Assembly (NCBI GenBank): GCA_934573855.1
Contig: CAKTMF010000006.1
Location: 62,001-126,000 of the forward strand
Direction of reading: 5' to 3'
Source: an uncultured Oscillospiraceae bacterium
GTDB lineage: Bacteria > Bacillota > Clostridia > Oscillospirales > Oscillospiraceae
Length of the DNA: 64,000 bases
The notes beneath the pieces were generated by a model. It worked only from the letters and a program-made list of their open reading frames with translations. It did not search any database and was not told where the DNA came from. The position numbers and the translations under genes were made by a program. Of the stretch, positions 6,134 through 14,773 are shown piece by piece (the first letter of the stretch is position 1; each line of letters begins with the position of its first letter).

Positions 6134-8248
6134 ATGGGAGAAATATGTTATTCGTGCTTTGCGGAGAAAAGCACAAGCGGGGCATGCCCGCACTGCGGGT
6201 ATGATCCCGCGTCGGACGAGGGGAAATACCCCATCGCCCTGCGCGCCGGGTCCATCCTCAACGGCAGGTACATCGTCGGCCGCGTACTGGGGCAGGGCGG
6301 CTTCGGCATAACCTACCTTGCGCAGGATTACCAGACGAAGGGCCTCGTCGCCATCAAGGAATATCTGCCCACGGAGTTTGCCGGCAGAACGACGGGGACC
6401 TACGCCGTGCAGGTCTATTCTGGCGACAGGCGGGAGAATTTTGAATACGGCAAGGAGCAGTTCCTCGCCGAGGCAAAGACCCTCGCGGAGTTCATCGGCA
6501 ACGATCACATCGTCCGTATCTACAGCTACTTTGAGGAATACGGCACGGCCTACCTCGCCATGGAGTACATAGACGGCGAGAGCCTCGACAAATACATGCG
6601 CCGCTTTGGCGGACGTCTCACGGTCGAGCAGGCAAACGAGCTGCTCATCCCGGTGATGGAGGCGCTCGACTGGGTACATTCCAAGGGCATAGTCCACCGC
6701 GACATCGCCCCCGACAACATCATCGTCACGAAGGACGGCAGGGCGAAGCTCATCGACTTCGGCGCGGCGCGCTACAGCACCGGCGAGAAGAGCAAGAGCC
6801 TCGACGTCATCCTCAAGCACGGCTTCGCGCCCAAGGAGCAGTACATACGCCGCGGCCGTCAGGGGCCGTTCACGGACGTGTACGCCATGGCCGCGACCTA
6901 CTACTACGCCATCACCGGCAAGATTCCGCCCGATGCAATAGAGCGCATGGACGAGGACGAGCTTATCCCGCCCACGACACTGGGCGTGAAGATAAGCAAG
7001 ACGGCCGAGGACGCGCTCTTGAAAGGGCTTGAAGTAAGCGCCTCCGAGCGTTACCAGAGGATGGGAGAGCTTGCCGGGGGACTCGGCGCGAAGCCCGTCC
7101 GTCAGGCCCCGGAGCAGCCGTCCGCCCGCTCGTTCGACTTCTCCCGGCCCGAGGCGGCTCCCGCCGCGGCAAAACCCAAGCCCGCCGCGCAGGCGGAGGA
7201 GCGCAGCTTTTCAAAGGGACATGCCTACGAAGCCGGCCGCTTTGAAGGCTCCGATAGCACCGGCGCAGCTCCGGCTGCCGCCCCCGCGAGCGAGACTCCG
7301 GCCGGGGCACAGAAGAGCGCGCCGTCTGCCGCGGAAAAGTCCGCCCCGCCCAAGACCGGGAAAAAGAAAAAGAGCAAAACGACGGGGTGGGTACTCACAA
7401 TTATATCGCTTATATCACTGATAATATACGTCGCGGCCATGACCGATGTGACCGACAGCACTTCCGGCTACGGCTGGCGCTATAACGAGTCCACCAAGAC
7501 ACTGTACATCAATTACAAGGGTCCAATGCCCGATTACGACCGCGAATCTGCCCGTCCGTGGAACGGCTACCGCTATGCAGCCGAAAATCTCGTTATATCC
7601 GACAGCGTGACGAGCATAGGAAACCGTGCGTTTTCGTCCTTTTCAAACCTAAAAAATGTAACGATTGCGGACAGCGTGACTGAAATAGGAACCTGTGCGT
7701 TCAGTTCGTGTACCTCACTGACGAGCCTGGATATACCTGTCAGCGTGACGCGTATCTGCTGTGGGGCATTCAGGAATTGCTACAAGCTCTGGGACGTCAC
7801 GGCACGAACCGACGTGACGATCGAAGCCAACGCCTTCAGCGGCACTCTGATCGACCTCGGAGATGACGGCAATAACGCTGTGATCGCCACAGAGAGCAGC
7901 GTGATCCCCGGCAAATTTATTGAGTCGCAGGCTGTCCACAACGGCTACACCTGCCCATTCAAGCTTGACAGCACCGCGAGGAATCTGACCGGCGTCATTC
8001 TGAAGCTGAACATAACCAAGTACAAGGGCAACTTCCCGTTCGGCACGTTCTATCTCTATGCCAAGACGGAGAACGGATACTGGGACCACATAGCGCAGTT
8101 CAGCATATCGGAGGATCAGGTGGGCAAATATGTCACCTATGACCTGAAATTTGACGGGGCGGAGACCTTCGACTACCTCGCGATATGTGCGGGCATAGGC
8201 GGCGCAGAGTATACATATTCCTTCGACGCTACCTATTACTACAAATAA
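6134..8248 (+). CDS. Membrane Ser/Thr protein kinase with zinc ribbon and extracellular LRR_5 sensor
   Basis: A 704-residue kinase. Order of parts: zinc ribbon with C5, C8, C18 and C21; kinase domain from about 45 to 305 with glycine loop LGQGGFG (52-58), VAIK lysine K75, catalytic HRDIAPDN (H188-R189-D190) and IDFG (D208); a Pro/Ala-rich linker; one membrane helix near 415-437; then an outside part with BspA-type leucine-rich repeats (SIGNRAFSSFSNL-type units, about 480-575) and a beta-rich tail. The usual HRDLKPEN has lost its lysine (A here), and the activation segment ends in APKEQY rather than APE. It opens the cassette that continues with FHA, phosphatase and protease genes. The outside repeats suggest it senses a ligand or wall component; the target is unknown. 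Confidence 0.88.
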   Translation: MGEICYSCFAEKSTSGACPHCGYDPASDEGKYPIALRAGSILNGRYIVGRVLGQGGFGITYLAQDYQTKGLVAIKEYLPTEFAGRTTGTYAVQVYSGDRRENFEYGKEQFLAEAKTLAEFIGNDHIVRIYSYFEEYGTAYLAMEYIDGESLDKYMRRFGGRLTVEQANELLIPVMEALDWVHSKGIVHRDIAPDNIIVTKDGRAKLIDFGAARYSTGEKSKSLDVILKHGFAPKEQYIRRGRQGPFTDVYAMAATYYYAITGKIPPDAIERMDEDELIPPTTLGVKISKTAEDALLKGLEVSASERYQRMGELAGGLGAKPVRQAPEQPSARSFDFSRPEAAPAAAKPKPAAQAEERSFSKGHAYEAGRFEGSDSTGAAPAAAPASETPAGAQKSAPSAAEKSAPPKTGKKKKSKTTGWVLTIISLISLIIYVAAMTDVTDSTSGYGWRYNESTKTLYINYKGPMPDYDRESARPWNGYRYAAENLVISDSVTSIGNRAFSSFSNLKNVTIADSVTEIGTCAFSSCTSLTSLDIPVSVTRICCGAFRNCYKLWDVTARTDVTIEANAFSGTLIDLGDDGNNAVIATESSVIPGKFIESQAVHNGYTCPFKLDSTARNLTGVILKLNITKYKGNFPFGTFYLYAKTENGYWDHIAQFSISEDQVGKYVTYDLKFDGAETFDYLAICAGIGGAEYTYSFDATYYYK
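6188..7156 (+). repeat. Direct repeat, copy 1 (kinase domain)
   Basis: I could find no base difference between 6188-7156 and 11915-12883 (969 bp, offset 5727). It covers the zinc ribbon end, the whole kinase domain and the start of the linker; identity stops abruptly in the linker. Confidence 0.9.
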
Positions 8249-8268
8249 TTTATAAGGAGAAAAAAGAA

Positions 8269-8880
8269 ATGGCACAGGTATGCTGCAGTAAAGGTCACAT
8301 CTATGATACGGAGATATACGGAAATTCCTGTCCGTATTGTGACAGCGGCGCGGGACACACTATCGACTTCGGCACGGCGAACGACCAGATGGCCGGACTC
8401 GGCAAGTCTATCGCGTATTCAACGGTCATGCCGGATGACATCAAAAAGACCTCCGCCCCGACAAGCTACATCCGTGAGCAGGAGCAGCTGAAAAAAACCG
8501 TCGGCGTGTTCGCGAAGAAGACAGGCCTCGACCCCATCGTCGGCTGGCTCGTCTGCGTCGAGGGGCATGACAAGGGCTGTGACTACCGGCTGTGCGCCAA
8601 GACGAACTCCATCGGCCGCGGCGAGGACATGGACGTCAGAATCAAGGGCGACGACACCATCTCCTCCAACATCCACGCGAAGATAGACTACGACGTGCTG
8701 AACAACGCCTTCTATCTGCTTCCCGCGAACAACAGGAACACCATCTATGTGAACAACGCGCCCCTCTACGCGGCGCAGCGCCTCAACCCATACGACAGGC
8801 TGCGCTTCGGTCAGAGCGAGCTTCTGTTCGTCCCGTTCTGCTGCGACAGGTTCACATGGCCCATCGAGGGTGAAAGGTAA
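8269..8880 (+). CDS. FHA-domain protein with N-terminal zinc ribbon
   Basis: A 203-residue cytoplasmic protein. It begins with a CCSKGHIYDTEIYGNSCPYC zinc-ribbon-like segment (start chosen at 8269 because AAGGAG lies nine bases upstream; a longer reading into the kinase gene is not credible). The C-terminal half (about 95-195) is a forkhead-associated domain: SIGRGEDMDVRI, then SSNIHAKIDYD and NTIYVNNAPL. FHA domains bind phosphothreonine, so this is the likely reader or substrate of the neighbouring kinases. It lies 20 bases after the kinase stop and two bases before the phosphatase. Confidence 0.85.
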   Translation: MAQVCCSKGHIYDTEIYGNSCPYCDSGAGHTIDFGTANDQMAGLGKSIAYSTVMPDDIKKTSAPTSYIREQEQLKKTVGVFAKKTGLDPIVGWLVCVEGHDKGCDYRLCAKTNSIGRGEDMDVRIKGDDTISSNIHAKIDYDVLNNAFYLLPANNRNTIYVNNAPLYAAQRLNPYDRLRFGQSELLFVPFCCDRFTWPIEGER

Positions 8881-8882
8881 TT

Positions 8883-9737
8883 ATGTGCTTTCGTAAAAAG
8901 GAAAAAGAGAATAAAGAGCAAAAGTCCTTTGAGCAGGACGCCATACCCAGGACCACCGCGCCGAAGCTCCGGGGCGCGCCGCGCATGAGCTACCGCGCGG
9001 CAAACCTGCAGGAGATCGGTCAGCGGGAACGGCAGGAGGATTCGTTTGCCTTCGGCAACGCTCTTGACGCGAACGCGGCGGAGGAATCCGGTCTGCTGAT
9101 GATAGTCGCGGACGGAATGGGCGGGATGAAGGACGGACGGCTCGCAAGCCAGACAGCGATAGAGCGGATACGCGCGGGCTTTCACTCCATGGAACCCTCC
9201 GACGACGTCCCCTCACAGCTTGAAAGTATCATTCTCTCCGCCGGAAAAGCGGTGGAGCAGGCTCTGGGCGGCGGAGGCGGCAGCACCGTGGTCGTCGGCG
9301 TGGTCTTTCAGCAGAAGCTCTACATGGCAAGCGTCGGGGACAGCTACGCGTTTCTTCTTCGCGATATGGAGCTTGTCCGCCTGAACAGGAGCCACAACGT
9401 ATTGAACCGCGACCTCCTCGAGGAGATAAGCGGCGGCGGCTTCGACCCCAACGAGGCAAAAAGAAATCCCGAAAAAGAGGCTCTCACCCAGTTTCTCGGC
9501 ATGAGCGACTTTGACGAGATAGATCGTTTCCGCAGACCGCTTCACTTGCAGGCCGGCGACGTTATACTCCTATGCTCGGACGGAGTAGGCGGAGTGCTGA
9601 GTGAGAAGTGTATCGCCGAATGCATAAGCCACGGCTCCCCCGAGGACATGTGCGCGGCGCTGAAAAAAGAGGTACAGAACGTCGGCAGCAGATATCAGGA
9701 CAACTACACGGCACTGGTGCTTCAGTGCATACAATAA
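8883..9737 (+). CDS. PP2C-family protein phosphatase
   Basis: A 284-residue metal-dependent Ser/Thr phosphatase. Motifs in order: RQEDSFAF (motif 1 aspartate), LLMIVADGMGGMKDG (DGMGG, metal ligands), ASVGDSYAFLLRD, and ILLCSDGVGGVLSE near residue 235. The first 30 residues are charged and probably unstructured. It presumably removes phosphates placed by the two kinases of the cassette, allowing reversible binding by the FHA proteins. The start is two bases after the FHA gene. Second PP2C at 11109 is clearly different in sequence, so the two are not a recent duplication. Confidence 0.9.
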   Translation: MCFRKKEKENKEQKSFEQDAIPRTTAPKLRGAPRMSYRAANLQEIGQRERQEDSFAFGNALDANAAEESGLLMIVADGMGGMKDGRLASQTAIERIRAGFHSMEPSDDVPSQLESIILSAGKAVEQALGGGGGSTVVVGVVFQQKLYMASVGDSYAFLLRDMELVRLNRSHNVLNRDLLEEISGGGFDPNEAKRNPEKEALTQFLGMSDFDEIDRFRRPLHLQAGDVILLCSDGVGGVLSEKCIAECISHGSPEDMCAALKKEVQNVGSRYQDNYTALVLQCIQ

Positions 9738-9760
9738 GAGAGAATTGAGGGGTAAAAATC

Positions 9761-11107
9761 ATGAAAAAAAGGATCGTTTCACTGGCGCTCACGCTGCTGC
9801 TCATGCTCAGCCTGGGTTCCCTTGCCTATGCCGCCAATGATGTAAACTCGGTACGTCAGGGCGTTGTCAGAATAGTCGAGGTCCACAACATCGACGGCGT
9901 CGACTCCGCGTATATCTTCGGCAGCGGCTTCTTCGTCGGAAAAAGCGGACAGAACGTCCGCTATCTTATGACCAATTTCCACGTCGTCAGCGACTATGTC
10001 CAGAACGGCGAGGGCGCGGTCTTTGAATTCCGGGACGATTACGGCTACAGGCACACGGGTCAGGTGTCCCTGCGCGTGTACTTTGACGCCAACAGCTACC
10101 TCGAGGCGTCTGTCGTTGACTATGATCAAAATCAGGATATCGCTCTTCTGAAGCTTGAGGGCTACACCGACCTGCGTTCCTCCCTCGCGCTGCGGATACC
10201 CACGGACGACATGGTCGGCGATCCCGTGTATATCGTGAGCTACCCCGGCAACTCCGACGATTCTACAAATCCCACCAGCGTATGGGGCGCCGAGGACTCT
10301 CTCGTCACCAAGGGAACTATAGGCCGTCTCGTCACCGAGTCCGGCACGAACGCAAAGTGGATACAGTCCTCCGACCTGATAATCTCCAACGGCGCCTCCG
10401 GCGGCCCGCTCGTCAACGAGAACGGCGACGTCCTCGGCATGGTGTGCCGGGGCGTCGACAGCAGCTCGTCCGCCGATCATATGAATATGTGCGTCAATAT
10501 CGAGCGCGTCGTGGACCTGCTCAAAAAGAATGACATCGAGTTTGAAATGGCGTCCGACCGCGCGGCACAGACCGAACCCACGCAGGCCGAAGCCGCACCC
10601 GAAAAGGACGATTCCTCGCTTACCGTTTCGATCTTCGTTTTTGCCATTACCCTCGCAATATTCGCCGTAGTCAAAGCAAGTAAGAGCGCAAAGGCGAAAA
10701 AGCAGGCCGAAGCCGCGGCAGCGGCAGCGGCGGCAGCAGCGAACAAGACCGTCGCCGTCAATACGCCGCCCGCCCTCACAGCGGTCGCCAGATCCCTTGC
10801 TGAGCAGCACGGAGGCAAGCACGGCGGCAGGAAGGTCAAGATCGGCTCCGAGCCTCTCATAGCCGGCAGAGGCAGAGACTGCAAGCTCATTTACGATGAG
10901 AAAACTCCCGGCGTCAGCGGCCGTCACTGCGCCATCGCGTGGGACGCGGACAGGAAGGAATTCATCATCAAGGACCTCGGCTCCACCTACGGCACCTACC
11001 TTGACAGCGGCATGAAGCTCGATCCCAGCAGGATCTACCGTCTCAAGCCCGGCGAGTCCTTCTATCTCGGCGACAGAGCCAACACGATCCGCGTAGAGGT
11101 CGAGTAA
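9761..11107 (+). CDS. Membrane-anchored trypsin-like protease with cytoplasmic FHA domain
   Basis: A 448-residue protein with a signal peptide (residues 1-25, ending AYA), a chymotrypsin/DegP-like protease domain with triad H74 (TNFHVV), D126 (NQDIALL) and S213 (NGASGGPLV), a single membrane helix at about 288-306, an Ala/Lys-rich linker, and an FHA domain (about 360-448: AGRGRDCKLIY, SGRHCAIAW, DLGSTYGTYLDSG). The protease would work outside the membrane and the phosphothreonine-binding domain inside, linking kinase state to external proteolysis. No PDZ domain is visible. It sits mid-operon between the two phosphatases. Confidence 0.87.
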   Translation: MKKRIVSLALTLLLMLSLGSLAYAANDVNSVRQGVVRIVEVHNIDGVDSAYIFGSGFFVGKSGQNVRYLMTNFHVVSDYVQNGEGAVFEFRDDYGYRHTGQVSLRVYFDANSYLEASVVDYDQNQDIALLKLEGYTDLRSSLALRIPTDDMVGDPVYIVSYPGNSDDSTNPTSVWGAEDSLVTKGTIGRLVTESGTNAKWIQSSDLIISNGASGGPLVNENGDVLGMVCRGVDSSSSADHMNMCVNIERVVDLLKKNDIEFEMASDRAAQTEPTQAEAAPEKDDSSLTVSIFVFAITLAIFAVVKASKSAKAKKQAEAAAAAAAAAANKTVAVNTPPALTAVARSLAEQHGGKHGGRKVKIGSEPLIAGRGRDCKLIYDEKTPGVSGRHCAIAWDADRKEFIIKDLGSTYGTYLDSGMKLDPSRIYRLKPGESFYLGDRANTIRVEVE

Positions 11108-11108
11108 A

Positions 11109-11825
11109 ATGGTTTTTGACAGCTTCATTTTTTCTACGGCTGGCGGCCGCGATGAAAATCAGGACGCCGCAGGAAAGCTGGAGGGCGAGGGCTGCGGTCT
11201 CTACGTCGTGGCGGACGGTCTCGGCGGTCACGCGAACGGGAGACTTGCCGCGGAAAGCGTCGTCACGACCCTTCTTAACGGAGAAAAGCCGCAGAGCCTC
11301 GAAGAGCTTTGCGGCGGGATAGCGGCGGCGAACTCCGCGATACTCGAGCTGCAGAGCAGGGAGAACTGCACGGCCAAAAGCACCGTCGCCGCGCTCCTTA
11401 TCCGCGGCGAGAGCGCGTTCTGGGCGCACACGGGCGATTCGCGGATATACGGTATCCACGACGGCCGTCTCACCCTGACGACGAACGACCACTCTGTTTC
11501 CTATAAGAAGTATCAGTCCGGTGAAATAACCAAGCGTCAGATCGCCGCGGACGAGGATCAGTCGCGCCTGCTGAAGGCTCTCGGCGGCACCAAGCGCTGG
11601 GAGCCGGAGACGGGTACGGTCGAGAGCGTCGTCCCGGGCGACGCGTTCCTCCTCTGCTCGGACGGCTTCTGGGAGTATGTCAACGACGAGGAAATACTTG
11701 TCGATTATCTCAAGGCCTCCTCCGCGCGCCAGTGGGCAAGACTAATGCTCCTGCGCGCCATTGACCGGGTCAAGCCGGGACACGACAATCTGACGCTGAT
11801 CACCGTTTTTGCGGCCGAGGGCTGA
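11109..11825 (+). CDS. PP2C-family protein phosphatase (second)
   Basis: A 238-residue PP2C of PrpC/Stp size. Visible motifs: GGRDENQDAAG, LYVVADGLGGHANGRLA, FWAHTGDSRIYGI, LTTNDHSVS, and FLLCSDGFWEYVNDEEI. All metal-binding aspartates appear present. The start codon is one base after the protease stop, so translation is probably coupled. It is closer to the classic bacterial kinase-partner phosphatases than the first PP2C of the cassette, which may mean that each serves one kinase or one substrate. Confidence 0.9.
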   Translation: MVFDSFIFSTAGGRDENQDAAGKLEGEGCGLYVVADGLGGHANGRLAAESVVTTLLNGEKPQSLEELCGGIAAANSAILELQSRENCTAKSTVAALLIRGESAFWAHTGDSRIYGIHDGRLTLTTNDHSVSYKKYQSGEITKRQIAADEDQSRLLKALGGTKRWEPETGTVESVVPGDAFLLCSDGFWEYVNDEEILVDYLKASSARQWARLMLLRAIDRVKPGHDNLTLITVFAAEG

Positions 11826-11860
11826 CAGGCACCGGAATTTATTATCAGGGAGAGATAAAA

Positions 11861-13738
11861 GTGGGAGAAATATGTTATTCGTGCTTTGCGGAGAAAAGCA
11901 CAGCCGGGACGTGTCCGCACTGCGGGTATGATCCCGCGTCGGACGAGGGGAAATACCCCATCGCCCTGCGCGCCGGGTCCATCCTCAACGGCAGGTACAT
12001 CGTCGGCCGCGTACTGGGGCAGGGCGGCTTCGGCATAACCTACCTTGCGCAGGATTACCAGACGAAGGGCCTCGTCGCCATCAAGGAATATCTGCCCACG
12101 GAGTTTGCCGGCAGAACGACGGGGACCTACGCCGTGCAGGTCTATTCTGGCGACAGGCGGGAGAATTTTGAATACGGCAAGGAGCAGTTCCTCGCCGAGG
12201 CAAAGACCCTCGCGGAGTTCATCGGCAACGATCACATCGTCCGTATCTACAGCTACTTTGAGGAATACGGCACGGCCTACCTCGCCATGGAGTACATAGA
12301 CGGCGAGAGCCTCGACAAATACATGCGCCGCTTTGGCGGACGTCTCACGGTCGAGCAGGCAAACGAGCTGCTCATCCCGGTGATGGAGGCGCTCGACTGG
12401 GTACATTCCAAGGGCATAGTCCACCGCGACATCGCCCCCGACAACATCATCGTCACGAAGGACGGCAGGGCGAAGCTCATCGACTTCGGCGCGGCGCGCT
12501 ACAGCACCGGCGAGAAGAGCAAGAGCCTCGACGTCATCCTCAAGCACGGCTTCGCGCCCAAGGAGCAGTACATACGCCGCGGCCGTCAGGGGCCGTTCAC
12601 GGACGTGTACGCCATGGCCGCGACCTACTACTACGCCATCACCGGCAAGATTCCGCCCGATGCAATAGAGCGCATGGACGAGGACGAGCTTATCCCGCCC
12701 ACGACACTGGGCGTGAAGATAAGCAAGACGGCCGAGGACGCGCTCTTGAAAGGGCTTGAAGTAAGCGCCTCCGAGCGTTACCAGAGGATGGGAGAGCTTG
12801 CCGGGGGACTCGGCGCGAAGCCCGTCCGTCAGGCCCCGGAGCAGCCGTCCGCCCGCTCGTTCGACTTCTCCCGGCCCGAGGCGACCCCCGCCGCGGAACA
12901 GCCACAGCCGGATCCCATACCGGGATCCATCCCGGAGCCTCAGCCGCAGACGGACTCCACACCCGAGCCTGCCCCGGAGTCCCAGCCGGTATACGAGGAG
13001 GCCGCTCCCGAACCCGCGTCCGAGGTCGACTCCTCGCCAGGACCCGAGAACGGTCAGGGCCCCGTTTCTGAGCCTCAGGCCGAGGCCCCGAAGCGTTCGC
13101 GTCTGCCGGTCGAAGCGTTTATAGCCGCGGCGGTAGTCATACTCGCAATATTTGCGGTACTTTTATTGGGGCGCGCCGGCGGAAATTCCGGCTCGGCGGA
13201 AAGCCCATGGTCATACTCTCCTTCAACGGAGACGCTCTATATAAAATACGACGGCCCAATGCCTGATTTTAGCGGCTGGGGAGAACGTCCGTGGTTTGAC
13301 CTAAAAATTAAAAAAGTGGTAATAGAGGACGGCGTGACTAAAATAGGTGATGCCGCGTTTACAGGTTCGGATTATCTCACCTCCGTAGAAATACCCGACA
13401 GCGTAAAAAGCATTGGTAACAGTGCCTTTGCCTCCTGTAGCCGTCTGCGGCAGATAAGTATACCCGATTCCGTGACGGAGATTGGAAACTTTGCATTTTA
13501 CCGCTGTCTTGAGCTTTCCGAGGTGAAACTGTCAGAAGGATTAAAAACGATCGGCATTGGCGCATTTCGGGCCACCAGCCTTAGCTTCGTACATATCCCA
13601 TACGGCGTAACAGATGTCGGTGACGGAGCGTTTTATGATTGCACCAATCTTGAGGAAGTCTGGATCCCGGACAGTGTGATAAATATCGGTAAAGACGCAT
13701 TTGCGTCTACTCCGCTTGAAGAGAATTTTTCAAATTGA
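11861..13738 (+). CDS. Membrane Ser/Thr protein kinase 2 with LRR_5 ectodomain
   Basis: A 625-residue paralogue of the first kinase, starting with GTG at 11861 after GGGAGAG. Residues 1 to about 340 are almost the same as in kinase 1, including zinc ribbon, K75 and HRDIAPDN. The linker then diverges completely (Glu/Pro-rich), followed by a membrane helix at about 416-437 and BspA-like leucine-rich repeats (about 485-620, units such as SIGNSAFASCSRL and EIGNFAFYRCLEL) to the end. It lacks the extra beta-rich tail of kinase 1. Same catalytic half, different outside half: the two probably feed different signals into one phosphorylation network. Last gene of the cassette. Confidence 0.88.
   Translation: MGEICYSCFAEKSTAGTCPHCGYDPASDEGKYPIALRAGSILNGRYIVGRVLGQGGFGITYLAQDYQTKGLVAIKEYLPTEFAGRTTGTYAVQVYSGDRRENFEYGKEQFLAEAKTLAEFIGNDHIVRIYSYFEEYGTAYLAMEYIDGESLDKYMRRFGGRLTVEQANELLIPVMEALDWVHSKGIVHRDIAPDNIIVTKDGRAKLIDFGAARYSTGEKSKSLDVILKHGFAPKEQYIRRGRQGPFTDVYAMAATYYYAITGKIPPDAIERMDEDELIPPTTLGVKISKTAEDALLKGLEVSASERYQRMGELAGGLGAKPVRQAPEQPSARSFDFSRPEATPAAEQPQPDPIPGSIPEPQPQTDSTPEPAPESQPVYEEAAPEPASEVDSSPGPENGQGPVSEPQAEAPKRSRLPVEAFIAAAVVILAIFAVLLLGRAGGNSGSAESPWSYSPSTETLYIKYDGPMPDFSGWGERPWFDLKIKKVVIEDGVTKIGDAAFTGSDYLTSVEIPDSVKSIGNSAFASCSRLRQISIPDSVTEIGNFAFYRCLELSEVKLSEGLKTIGIGAFRATSLSFVHIPYGVTDVGDGAFYDCTNLEEVWIPDSVINIGKDAFASTPLEENFSN
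11915..12883 (+). repeat. Direct repeat, copy 2 (kinase domain)
   Basis: Partner of 6188-7156; see there. Perfect identity across synonymous positions points to a recent duplication or continuing gene conversion. Confidence 0.9.
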
Positions 13739-13752
13739 GCCTGCTGAAAACT

Positions 13753-13786
13753 CACCGCCGCGGGGCCGTTTGGCCCCGCGGCGGTG
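13753..13786. terminator. Bidirectional terminator between kinase 2 and the sugar kinase
   Basis: Fifteen-bp perfect stem (CACCGCCGCGGGGCC with its complement) and a GTTT loop. It separates two converging genes. Confidence 0.75.
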
Positions 13787-13794
13787 AAGCTTTA

Positions 13795-14754
13795 TCAGCC
13801 CAGCCCTATTCTGCTTTCGACCTCTTCCGGCGACGGGATACTTGAGATACCCCCGCTGCGCTCCGTGGAGAGGCCCGCCGCGGCGGTGGCAAATTCAACT
13901 ATTTTCCTCAGCTCGTCTCCGTCCAGCTCCTCCGGCGCCATGCCGCTTTTCAGTACGCCCCAGACTGCGCTGCCGCCGAAGATATCCCCCGCGCCGCAGG
14001 TGTCGATAACCCTCAGACCGCCGAGCGCCGGGACAGCTCCCGAACAGCGCACGTTCCGGTACACGCAGCCCTCCGCGCCGCAGGTGACGAACGCGAGCTT
14101 CACGCCGTATTCGCGCACGAGCTTTTCCGCGGCCTCCTCGGGAGCTATGCCCCAGAGAAACTCCGCTTCCTCGTCGCTCAGCTTGACTATATCCGCCCGA
14201 TGAAGCCCCCACTCCATCTGCCCTCGCGCCTCGTCAAGGCTGCTCCACAGCGGTCTCCTGAGGTTGGGGTCGAAGCTTATGAGCTTCCCGGCGGCTCTCG
14301 CGTACTCGACCGCCCTGTATGTGGCCGTCCTCGCCGGCTCGTGGGTCAGGCTCAGCGTCCCGAAATGGAACGCCCGCGTCTTGTCGATGAGGGTCGTGTC
14401 GACCTCCTCAAAGCTCAGCCGGGTATCCGCGCCCGGCTTTCGCGAAAAGGCAAAGCTCCGCTCTCCCCTTCCGTCAAAGGTCACGAACGCGAGCGTTGTG
14501 AAAAACTCGTCCGTGACTCGCATGCCGGAAATATCCGTGCCGCATTTTTCAAGGGTGCCGAGCAGGAGCTTCCCGAAGGTGTCGTTCCCGACCTTGCCTA
14601 TCATGGCCGTTTTCCCTCCGAAGCGGTTCACCGCCGCAAGGAAGTTCGCCGGCGCTCCGCCGGGGTGCGCGGCCATGGTGGGATAGCCCTCGCCGTCGGA
14701 CGACACGGCCGCAAAATCTATCAGCAGCTCGCCCAGCGCGACAACATCGTACAT
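13795..14754 (-). CDS. PfkB-family carbohydrate kinase (fructokinase-like)
   Basis: A 319-residue ribokinase/PfkB kinase; MYDVVALGELLIDF is the usual N-terminus, so the start is placed at 14754 rather than further upstream. Signatures: GGAPANFLAAVNRFGGKTAMIGKVGND (sugar binding), FDPNLRRPLW typical of fructokinases, and DTCGAGDIFGG with the catalytic aspartate and anion hole. Downstream of the lyxose isomerase gene on the same strand with a 19-base gap, so the pair probably turns lyxose or mannose into a ketose and phosphorylates it. Substrate (fructose or xylulose) is inferred. Confidence 0.88.
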   Translation of the reverse strand: MYDVVALGELLIDFAAVSSDGEGYPTMAAHPGGAPANFLAAVNRFGGKTAMIGKVGNDTFGKLLLGTLEKCGTDISGMRVTDEFFTTLAFVTFDGRGERSFAFSRKPGADTRLSFEEVDTTLIDKTRAFHFGTLSLTHEPARTATYRAVEYARAAGKLISFDPNLRRPLWSSLDEARGQMEWGLHRADIVKLSDEEAEFLWGIAPEEAAEKLVREYGVKLAFVTCGAEGCVYRNVRCSGAVPALGGLRVIDTCGAGDIFGGSAVWGVLKSGMAPEELDGDELRKIVEFATAAAGLSTERSGGISSIPSPEEVESRIGLG

Positions 14755-14773
14755 ATCTCGTCCTCCGTTACAC

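Noticed and set aside
9779..11128. 449-codon minus-strand frame over the protease gene
   Set aside because: Exactly antisense to a gene with a full catalytic triad and signal peptide; no independent support.
6134..13738. TerY-P type or type VII secretion-linked kinase module
   Set aside because: No vWA (TerY) protein, no WXG100 or EssC-type gene is present around the cassette.
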